Source: Deltaproteobacteria bacterium | Lineage (GTDB): Bacteria > Desulfobacterota > Dissulfuribacteria > Dissulfuribacterales > QOAL01 | Assembly (NCBI GenBank): GCA_027028245.1 | Contig: JALVJO010000142.1 | Location: forward strand, 1-61,233 | Length of the DNA: 61,233 nt | Direction: 5' to 3' | Translations under genes and position numbers: made by a program | In this document: piece by piece, positions 54,687-61,233 of the stretch | Layout: every line of letters starts with the position of its first letter | Numbering within the stretch: the first letter of the stretch is position 1 | Notes under the pieces: model-generated | Databases searched by the model: none | What the model was told of the DNA's origin: nothing | What the model saw: only the letters and a program-made list of their open reading frames with translations

Positions 54687-55637
54687 TCAGCCGTTTTTCA
54701 TGACCTCCCCTGCCATGACTGTTTCCCTGTGCATGCCTGCAAGATAAGCGGCCCCGCCCAGGAGGGCGGCGGTGGCCTGAACGGCAAAAAATGCCAGGCT
54801 TACAGTAATTGCCTTTTCCGGCGGCACATGCTTGAGCCCCAGAAAATACACGAAGCCACCCTCCCTGATACCCAGCCCGCTTAGACTTATGGGCAGTATG
54901 GTAAGTATTGCCACAAGAGGGAAGGCGGCAAAATAGAATTCAGGCCGGCAGGTAAGCCCCAGGCCGTATGCCAGAAGATATACAGCATACATTCCGCAAA
55001 ACTGCAGCACAAGTGATAGCAAAAAGGCAACCAGCAGGCTGGTAGGTCTTTCCCAGTACACCATTAAAAAGGAGAGACGCTGGGAAAAGACAGGGAACAC
55101 CCTCCTTAGAATCATCCTTACAACAGGCATGAAAAAGACGCCAAGGCTCATGCCGACGGCACTTGCCAGCAGGATCATCCTGAATCTTTCGGGCAGTATC
55201 TCCGGGGCCGAAAGGGCAGCACCTGCCCCCAGTACGAACATGGCCCAAAGCCCTATGAGCCTGTCGCAAAATATGCTGTATGTGGCCTTCAGCCTGCTGT
55301 TCCCACCGCGGGAAAGGAAGAACGCCTTCAGCACGTCTCCTCCTATGGCAGAAGGGAGAAACAGGTTAAAAAACATGCCCACGAAATAAAATTTGAGGTA
55401 TGTAAGAAATCGGCCGCCAAAATCCAGGGCCCTGGCCAGAACGAACCAGCGGATACTGCTGATCAACTGGGATGCCAGGTATAAAAAAAAGGCACAAAGC
55501 CACGAAGCAGGAGGTATGGCCCCAAAGGAGGAAAACACCTCCCTGACATCCACCCTTTGAAAGAGCCATGCCAGCAGGGTGATGCTGACAGCCGCCCTCA
55601 GGAAGATCTTCAAGGATGATTTCGACCCTGCTTTCAA
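54687..55637 (-). CDS. Flippase-like membrane protein (UPF0104 / lysylphosphatidylglycerol synthase TM family)
   Basis: A 316-residue protein with seven to eight membrane helices. 'LISSIRWFVLARALDF', 'FFNLFLPSAIGGDVLKAFFLS' and 'LPISLSGLGIREGGFVYFL' match the UPF0104/AglD family. The start codon is TTG at 55637, supported by GGAGG five bases upstream. Between a GT2 and a GT39 enzyme it may help move the lipid-linked sugar across the membrane (inference). Confidence 0.88.
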   Translation of the reverse strand: MKAGSKSSLKIFLRAAVSITLLAWLFQRVDVREVFSSFGAIPPASWLCAFFLYLASQLISSIRWFVLARALDFGGRFLTYLKFYFVGMFFNLFLPSAIGGDVLKAFFLSRGGNSRLKATYSIFCDRLIGLWAMFVLGAGAALSAPEILPERFRMILLASAVGMSLGVFFMPVVRMILRRVFPVFSQRLSFLMVYWERPTSLLVAFLLSLVLQFCGMYAVYLLAYGLGLTCRPEFYFAAFPLVAILTILPISLSGLGIREGGFVYFLGLKHVPPEKAITVSLAFFAVQATAALLGGAAYLAGMHRETVMAGEVMKNG

Positions 55638-55749
55638 GATGCCTCCGGACAGATGTCCGCATTAAGCTCAGACAAGTGATGCTGCGCCAGCCGGCAGGAA
55701 TTCATATCAAAGGACCGCAGGCCTTGAGGATTCGTCCCAGGGTACATGA

Positions 55750-56721
55750 TCATTGAATGATCTCTCTGATGGAATAAATGTGTTTTCCACTGGCCTCGTA
55801 GTAGGTACGTATTATGAGTTCTGCCAGAAGACCTATGCCAGAAAGGATCAGGCCGGATATCACAAGCAGGACCCCCAGGATCAACAGCGGCCTGTTACCT
55901 ATGTCCTGACCCAGGAAGAGCTTCAGAAAAGTCAGGTAGAACTCCACTATTAGGCCGGCAGCAAGCATGAGCCCACCTGTCAGGCCGAAAAACTGGAGAG
56001 GCCTTGTTGCAAACTTCTGGAAAAACAGCATGAGAAGCAGATCCAGCATGACCCTGTAGGTACGGCCGATTCCGTACTTGCTCCTGCCCTTTCGTCTTGG
56101 ATGGTGACGTACCACCACTTCTGCGTATCTCGCCCCCTGAAGGCTTGCAAGCACCGGTATGAATCTGTGCAGCTCGCCGTAAAGGAGAAGATTCTTGGCA
56201 ACTTCCCGCCTGTAAGCCTTGAGGGAACAACCATAATCATGGAGCCGGATGCCAGTGGTTCTGCCTATGAGCCAGTTGGCCATCCTTGAGGGAAGGGTCC
56301 TTGATACAAATGCGTCCTTCCTGTCCTTTCTCCATCCGCTAACGATATCAAAACCCTGGCCAATCTTTTCAAGCAGTCGCGGTATGTCCCGGGGATCGTT
56401 CTGGAGATCTCCGTCCATGGATACCACTATTTCCCCCTGTGCAAGGTCAAAGCCGGCAGTCATGGCCGCACTCTGCCCAAAATTTCTCCTGAAAATGACG
56501 GCCCTGAGCTCTGGATACCGTGCCTTTTCTTCCTTCAGGACCCGGGCAGTATGGTCGGTGCTTCCGTCATCTATGACTATTACCTCAAAGGATTTTCCCA
56601 GTTCCTTCATGGTGAAAAATATCCTTTCCAGGAGCTCAGGTATATTCTCAGACTCGTTGAACACGGGAATTACCACTGATACATAGGGCAGGGAATCGGA
56701 AGGGTTTTGATACTTGTTCAT
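55750..56721 (-). CDS. GT2-family polyprenyl-phosphate glycosyltransferase (DPM/ArnC-like)
   Basis: A 323-residue protein: an N-terminal GT-A domain with 'SVVIPVFNESENIPELLERI', 'EVIVIDDGSTDHTARVL' and the metal-binding 'VVSMDGDLQNDPRDIPRLLE', then two membrane helices from about residue 235. Such enzymes load a sugar onto undecaprenyl phosphate on the cytoplasmic face. It starts two bases after mreB, so the envelope sugar genes appear to be in the mreB transcript. Confidence 0.93.
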   Translation of the reverse strand: MNKYQNPSDSLPYVSVVIPVFNESENIPELLERIFFTMKELGKSFEVIVIDDGSTDHTARVLKEEKARYPELRAVIFRRNFGQSAAMTAGFDLAQGEIVVSMDGDLQNDPRDIPRLLEKIGQGFDIVSGWRKDRKDAFVSRTLPSRMANWLIGRTTGIRLHDYGCSLKAYRREVAKNLLLYGELHRFIPVLASLQGARYAEVVVRHHPRRKGRSKYGIGRTYRVMLDLLLMLFFQKFATRPLQFFGLTGGLMLAAGLIVEFYLTFLKLFLGQDIGNRPLLILGVLLVISGLILSGIGLLAELIIRTYYEASGKHIYSIREIIQ

Positions 56722-56723
56722 GA

Positions 56724-57755
56724 TCAGTTTACAAAGGCAGGACTGAAATATTCAAAGTCAGAAAGAGTCCGCCCGGCACCCTCAACCACCGTGGTCAACG
56801 GTGAAGGTGGCTGCTTTACAGGCAGCCCGGTCCTTTGGGACAAAAGGGGACCCAGGTTTCTCAAGAGACTTCCGCCGCCTGTCAATAGTATCCCCCTTTT
56901 TTCAACCTCGGATCTAACTTGAGACTCAAGTGCCGTTATGCAGTCCTGAACAGAAGCTATGATATGCTCCACTGCTGACGACAGCGCCCTCTGGATTTCC
57001 AGACCGCTTACCTGCACGGATGCAGGCACCTGCCCTTTAACATCCTGGCCTGCTATTTCCATCATACCGTTGACGATGTCATCATTGCATCCTTGTGCAG
57101 AACCAATTTCCCACTTGACCTTTTCCGCAGTATTGGGACCTATCCTGAGACCATATTCCTCCAGCAGAAAACGGACAAGGGCTTGATCCATCTCGTCTCC
57201 TGCGATCCTTCGCGACCTGCAGAAGAGGTATGCCATCTCTGAAATCACTGCCACCTCAGTGGTGCCTCCGCCTATATCCACCACCATTACCGGCCTGTGA
57301 CCTGATATATCCAGCCCGGCACCTATGGCAGCGGCCATAACTTCCTCCAGAAGGAAAATCCTCTTAAAACCGGCTCCCTGGGCGGCTTCAAGCAGGGTAC
57401 GCTTTTCTACCTGGGTAAGCTGAGAAGGGACACACATTACGATCCTGGATGAGAACACCGGTCTTATCCGCCTGGCTGCTTCAACTATGGTTTTCAGAAA
57501 GAGCCCGACTGCATCAAAGTCCTCGATGACCCCGTTCTTTAAAGGTCTGACCACGTTGATACCCGGTGGATTCTTTCCGATGAATTTCTTTGCCTCCTCG
57601 CCGCAGGACAAGACATTAGCCTCGTTGTCAAAGGCCACCACAGTGGGTTTATTGAGCACCACTCCTTCCCCCTGGAGGTATATTAGGGTATTGGCAGTAC
57701 CCAGGTCCAGGGCGACATCCTGCCTCAGGAATCTTTTCAGGGCTGTTAACGCCAA
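56724..57755 (-). CDS. mreB: Rod shape-determining protein MreB
   Basis: A 343-residue bacterial actin. 'DVALDLGTANTLIYLQGEGVVL' (phosphate 1), 'VVDIGGGTTEVAVIS' (phosphate 2) and 'GILLTGGGSLLRNLGPLL' (adenosine) are present. It forms filaments that guide lateral wall synthesis. mreC and mreD are not adjacent; a GAF-domain gene precedes it with 10 bp overlap and a GT2 gene follows. It could be the main MreB or a paralogue. Confidence 0.93.
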   Translation of the reverse strand: MALTALKRFLRQDVALDLGTANTLIYLQGEGVVLNKPTVVAFDNEANVLSCGEEAKKFIGKNPPGINVVRPLKNGVIEDFDAVGLFLKTIVEAARRIRPVFSSRIVMCVPSQLTQVEKRTLLEAAQGAGFKRIFLLEEVMAAAIGAGLDISGHRPVMVVDIGGGTTEVAVISEMAYLFCRSRRIAGDEMDQALVRFLLEEYGLRIGPNTAEKVKWEIGSAQGCNDDIVNGMMEIAGQDVKGQVPASVQVSGLEIQRALSSAVEHIIASVQDCITALESQVRSEVEKRGILLTGGGSLLRNLGPLLSQRTGLPVKQPPSPLTTVVEGAGRTLSDFEYFSPAFVN

Positions 57756-58630
57756 GGCAGCAGTCCTTTCAAGAGAAATTCCAGCATATTGACAATGTTA
57801 TCCGGCCAGAATGAGATATCAGCAGATCCTGAAAAAAGAAAACAGTAATTTACTACCAGAGCATGGTCTTTATAGGGACAAAAAATTCCAATGACAACCG
57901 GCCCCGGATTCAAGGGTTCATCCGGGTGTAATATAAAACCCTGTTCCTTGTCCCTTTTCCTCCTGTCGAGAAGAAGACTTGAACGGTGCTTTGCCACCCA
58001 TCCTGCCATTCCCTGTCCCAGAGGAAATCTCTTGCCTCTCAAGTCTTCTGTGGAGCGGACCGGCTCCCCCTTTCTGAAAACATCTTCGACTACAAAAAAA
58101 GATGTGTCTTCAAGATGGCGCACGACTACAGCGGCATCAAGACCTAAAACCTCCAGAAAGGCTGCGACAGCCTCCTTACAGCCGCTGAAAGATTTCATCT
58201 GCCACTGCATAACCCTTGCATAGAAATCCGCCTTGGCCCTGCTTCTTTCTGCGTCCAGCAATTCAACCACTGCATTACCCAGGGATTCAAGAATCCTTTC
58301 ATGCTTGGCAGAAAAGGCGAACCTTGACCTGCTGTCAACACAGATCACGCCGGCCTGCCGCGGCAGGGGTACTGCCAGAAAGGACTTAAGGCCGACATCA
58401 TCAGCATAGAACCCAAGGGTCCTGCTGTCCCTTTTGAAACGCGGTACCTGGAGGGGCCTCTGGTTTTTCATCACCCAGCTTAGAAACCCCTGGCCCTCTC
58501 CTATAACTGCGCCTGGGATGACGGCATCGGACAGGCTGTGAAATGCCTCGAGCTTCAGTTTCCCTGTTGCTGAATCCGCTACAAAAAGTCCTGCTGTAAA
58601 GGCGTCCAGGCAGTCCGCTGCACTTCCCAT
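57746..58630 (-). CDS. Tandem GAF-domain protein
   Basis: About 294 residues with two GAF-like domains. The first (about 10-130) contains 'GAVIGEGQGFLSWVMKNQRPL' and 'FLAVPLPRQAGVICVDSRSR'; the second (about 150-285) contains 'FPLGQGMAGWVAKHRSSLLL' and 'GPVVIGIFCPYK'. GAF domains bind small ligands such as cyclic nucleotides. There is no output domain, so it may work with a partner, possibly MreB. ATG 58630 is preferred: it follows an AATAGG and avoids overlap with mtnA; the frame opens at 58669. Confidence 0.8.
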   Translation of the reverse strand: MGSAADCLDAFTAGLFVADSATGKLKLEAFHSLSDAVIPGAVIGEGQGFLSWVMKNQRPLQVPRFKRDSRTLGFYADDVGLKSFLAVPLPRQAGVICVDSRSRFAFSAKHERILESLGNAVVELLDAERSRAKADFYARVMQWQMKSFSGCKEAVAAFLEVLGLDAAVVVRHLEDTSFFVVEDVFRKGEPVRSTEDLRGKRFPLGQGMAGWVAKHRSSLLLDRRKRDKEQGFILHPDEPLNPGPVVIGIFCPYKDHALVVNYCFLFSGSADISFWPDNIVNMLEFLLKGLLPWR

Positions 58631-58634
58631 GAAC

Positions 58635-59702
58635 CTATTCAGATACGACGCTGGCAATGGATGCCTCATAGGGCGACTTCAAGACACCTTTTTCAGTAAT
58701 TATCGCACTGACATATTCCCACGGGGTGATATCAAAGACCGGATTTACAGCTTTGGTGCCCTCAGGTGCAGTTTGAATGCCGGCAAACCTTGTTATCTCT
58801 TCTGCATCTCTTTCTTCAATGGGGATATCGCGGCCTGCCGGAGTGCCGGGATCCAGGGTGGAAACAGGAGCAGCAACGTAAAAAGGAATGTCGTGGGCCC
58901 TGGCAAGAACTGCCACGTTGTAGGTCCCTATCTTGTTGGCCACATCTCCATTGGCCGCTATACGGTCAGCACCCACCACCACGCAGCTGATTTTTTTGGT
59001 GCGCATTAGATATCCGGAGGCATTATCCACGCTTAAAACAACCGGAATATCATCCTTTATAAGTTCCCAGGCCGTAAGCCGGGCTCCCTGAAGCCAGGGC
59101 CTTGTTTCATCTGCAAACACCTGGATGCCCTTTTTAAGCTTTCTTGCCCCCCTGGCCACGCCGAGAGCCGTACCATAGCCGCCAGTGGCAAGGGCTCCGG
59201 CATTGCAGTGAGTAAGAAGCCCGCCGCTCTGGGGCAGGAGCTCTCCTCCCAGAAGGCCCATTTTGATATTTGCCCGGACATCCTGTTCCCAGATGGAAAG
59301 GGCTTCTGCCTCTGCCCTTTCCGGTATATCTTCATGGGCCTCATTCAAGACAGCCTTCAGCATCCTGTCAACCGCCCATGAAAGATTTACTGCAGTTGGG
59401 CGGGCATCCTTGAGATAGCTGCCTCTTGAGACGAGAAATTCCCTTAAATCTGCATGGCCTTTTTCAGCGCCTTCCCTGGCTGCCAGCACCATCCCAAAGG
59501 CCGCAGTTATGCCTATGGCAGGTGCTCCCCTGACCACCATGTCCCTTATGGCAGAAAATATGTCCCCAACACTTCGGCACGGAAGCCATGTTTCTTCACG
59601 CGGAAGTCTTCTCTGGTCCAGGAGATAGTAGGTTCCATCCTCCCATCTCATGGGGCAGACCCTGCTGCCGGCCTCTTGGAGAATCTTCAGAATCTTTTCC
59701 AT
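58635..59702 (-). CDS. mtnA: S-methyl-5-thioribose-1-phosphate isomerase
   Basis: A 355-residue enzyme of methionine salvage, isomerising methylthioribose-1-phosphate to methylthioribulose-1-phosphate. 'VVRGAPAIGITAAFGM' and the catalytic Cys segment 'LTHCNAGALATGGYGTALGV' and Asp segment 'VVGADRIAANGDVANKIGTY' are intact. ATG 59702 is chosen just after the gatB stop; the frame opens at 59735. Other salvage genes are absent here. Confidence 0.95.
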   Translation of the reverse strand: MEKILKILQEAGSRVCPMRWEDGTYYLLDQRRLPREETWLPCRSVGDIFSAIRDMVVRGAPAIGITAAFGMVLAAREGAEKGHADLREFLVSRGSYLKDARPTAVNLSWAVDRMLKAVLNEAHEDIPERAEAEALSIWEQDVRANIKMGLLGGELLPQSGGLLTHCNAGALATGGYGTALGVARGARKLKKGIQVFADETRPWLQGARLTAWELIKDDIPVVLSVDNASGYLMRTKKISCVVVGADRIAANGDVANKIGTYNVAVLARAHDIPFYVAAPVSTLDPGTPAGRDIPIEERDAEEITRFAGIQTAPEGTKAVNPVFDITPWEYVSAIITEKGVLKSPYEASIASVVSE

Positions 59703-59703
59703 G

Positions 59704-61134
59704 TCAACTGTCCAGGATCTTCCTGAGAAGTTCATTGACCATTTTCGGGTTTGCCTTGCCCCTGGTCTGCCGCATTACCTGGCCTACCAGGAATCCAAAG
59801 ACCTTCTTCTTGCCTGAGCGATATTTTTCAACCTCGGCTGGATTTTCATCCAGTACCCTTTGAACCACGGCCTGGAGTTGCCCGGCGTCACTGACTTGGG
59901 CCAGGCCCTGTTTTTCCACGATCTCCGAAGGAGATCCTCCGTTTTCAAATACCTGCTCCAGGACCTTTTTGCCAATCTTATCGCTTATGGCCCCCTTTTC
60001 TATCAGTTCCAGGATCTCTGCCAGGACCCTGGGAGTTACAAGACAGCTGCTGATGTCCGTTTCATGCTGCTTCAACAGCTTCTGAAGCTCCACCATCATC
60101 CAGTTGCTGACAGTCTTTGCCCTTGGAAACAGGGCAGCAGCCTCCTCAAAGTATTCTGCCAGGTCCGCACTCGATGTAAGGATGGCGGCATCATATTCAG
60201 GCAGTCCATATTCCTTGATAAAGCGTTCCCTTTTCTGGTCGGGGAGTTCCGGCATGGATTCCTTCACCTGGGCCAGCCACTTTTCATCCACGTTTATAGG
60301 CACCAGGTCCGGATCGGGGAAGTAACGGTAATCATGGGCCTCCTCCTTGCCGCGCATTGAATGGGTAACGCCCTTTGCTGCATCGAAAAGCCGCGTCTCC
60401 TGAACAATCTTCTTCCCGTCAAGGATAAGCGCTGTCTGGCGCCTGATCTCGTACTCCAGGGCCTTCTGAACATGCCTGAAGGAATTCATGTTCTTCAGCT
60501 CGCTCTTGGTTCCAAGGGCCTTTTCTCCCCGGGGTCTGAGACTGATATTGGCATCACACCTCAGGCTCCCCTCCTCCATATTGCCGTCGCTTATCTTCAG
60601 GTATCTCACCAGCTGCCGAATCTTCTTCAGATATGCTGAGGCCTCTTCCGGAAACCTGATATCCGGTTCGCTGACAATCTCTATGAGCGGGGTACCTGTC
60701 CGGTTGAGATCCACAAAACTAAGAGGTCTTCCCTCGTCGTGAATAAGCTTTCCAGCATCATCTTCCATATGAATCCGGTTAATCCTGATATGCCGGCTGC
60801 CCTTGCTGGTTTCTATGTCTATCCACCCATGTTCTGCCAGGGGAAGCTCGTACTGGGAGATCTGGTAACCCTTGGGAAGGTCGGGATAAAAATAATGCTT
60901 CCTGGCAAAGATATTTGTCCTGTTTATCCTGCAGTTGGTGGCTACAGCCATTTTCAGGGCATATTCCACTGCCTTCCTGTTGAGCACGGGAAGGACCCCG
61001 GGCATGCCCAGGCACACAGGGCATGTATGGGTATTGGGAGGCGCGCCGAATTCGGCAGAACATGAACAAAATATCTTGCTTCTGGTCTTAAGCTGGACAT
61101 GTACTTCAAGACCGATTACTGCCTCAAGATCCAT
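59704..61134 (-). CDS. gatB: Aspartyl/glutamyl-tRNA(Asn/Gln) amidotransferase subunit B
   Basis: A 476-residue subunit of GatCAB, which amidates mischarged Glu-tRNA(Gln) or Asp-tRNA(Asn). 'VIGLEVHVQLKTRSKIFCSC' and 'CPVCLGMPGVLPVLN' carry zinc-binding Cys; 'FPDPDLVPI' follows, and the YqeY-like C-terminal domain ends 'VGQVMRQTRGKANPKMVNELL'. gatA and gatC are not in the window. It is the first gene seen in the leftward operon that continues to the PAP2 gene at 52485. Confidence 0.97.
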   Translation of the reverse strand: MDLEAVIGLEVHVQLKTRSKIFCSCSAEFGAPPNTHTCPVCLGMPGVLPVLNRKAVEYALKMAVATNCRINRTNIFARKHYFYPDLPKGYQISQYELPLAEHGWIDIETSKGSRHIRINRIHMEDDAGKLIHDEGRPLSFVDLNRTGTPLIEIVSEPDIRFPEEASAYLKKIRQLVRYLKISDGNMEEGSLRCDANISLRPRGEKALGTKSELKNMNSFRHVQKALEYEIRRQTALILDGKKIVQETRLFDAAKGVTHSMRGKEEAHDYRYFPDPDLVPINVDEKWLAQVKESMPELPDQKRERFIKEYGLPEYDAAILTSSADLAEYFEEAAALFPRAKTVSNWMMVELQKLLKQHETDISSCLVTPRVLAEILELIEKGAISDKIGKKVLEQVFENGGSPSEIVEKQGLAQVSDAGQLQAVVQRVLDENPAEVEKYRSGKKKVFGFLVGQVMRQTRGKANPKMVNELLRKILDS

Positions 61135-61233
61135 TTTCTGTAAACTCCTCTGAATATTGCAGGTTCAGACCGAAAAACCTGGTGGAAGCTACCACGTTTG
61201 ACAACCTCAATCAACCAAGCCGCTTCTGCCCTA

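Overview
The window looks like a chromosomal stretch of a Desulfobacterota (former Deltaproteobacteria) bacterium. The assignment rests on overall gene content: an amtB-glnK-porin cluster, a homocysteine methyltransferase/MTHFR fusion, tandem MoeA proteins with one PBP fusion, PEP-CTERM type surface proteins, several sigma-54 promoters and a DVU0772-like small protein. Genus is not resolved. No rRNA, tRNA, CRISPR array, complete insertion sequence or prophage was seen.

Layout. 0.06-5.9 kb: a leftward tripartite RND efflux operon (outer-membrane factor, adaptor, pump) behind a sigma-54-like promoter. 6.3-8.9 kb: a TPR-methyltransferase and two small conserved proteins. 9.4-12.1 kb: rightward nitrogen operon (ammonium transporter, PII, porin) with a near-perfect -24/-12 promoter. 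12.3-19.2 kb: leftward translation and RNA-processing cluster (ffh, rpsP, khpA, rimM, trmD, SPOUT, rplS, rnhB, yraN, pgeF). 19.6-25.5 kb: leftward group with a GH13 enzyme and a PKD-repeat surface protein. 25.5-26.7 kb: two decaying genes, a C1 peptidase that lost its catalytic Cys region and a GT2 glycosyltransferase. 26.8-28.3 kb: two secreted proteins with VPxPGA-type sorting tails. 28.8-29.2 kb: a gene-free unit with regulator boxes, a sigma-54 promoter, a foldable transcript and a terminator. 29.4-37.2 kb: rightward EF-G-like, MogA-like, YchF-like, NikR, GyrA and GpsA. 37.2-38.35 kb: a UPF0280 gene between 40-bp inverted repeats. 38.5-39.5 kb: a PEP-CTERM protein with the same promoter layout as the 29 kb unit. 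39.9-45 kb: leftward MTHFR-fusion/MoeA/MoeA-PBP operon. 45.2-47.6 kb: a large secreted Fn3 protein. 48-49.9 kb: UDP-sugar dehydrogenase and AMMECR1 protein. 49.9-52.3 kb: coaD, rsmD, class II aldolase. 52.5-61.1 kb: a long leftward operon gatB-mtnA-GAF-mreB-GT2-flippase-like-GT39-PAP2, apparently linking housekeeping to lipid-linked sugar modification of the envelope.

Main discoveries. (1) Two unlinked sites carry the same arrangement: GGAAAA-NN-TTTTCC boxes about 20 bp apart, the nearest 70 or 71 bp upstream of a -24/-12 element. One precedes a PEP-CTERM gene. The other precedes an apparently non-coding unit whose transcript can form two hairpins with complementary loops and ends at a strong terminator. 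(2) A dispersed hairpin repeat of about 115-150 bp occurs four times in intergenic DNA; in one copy both arms of the terminal stem have changed together. (3) Near-identical 41-bp segments encode the sorting tails of two otherwise unlike secreted proteins.

All calls are by reading the sequence; no database or folding search was run.
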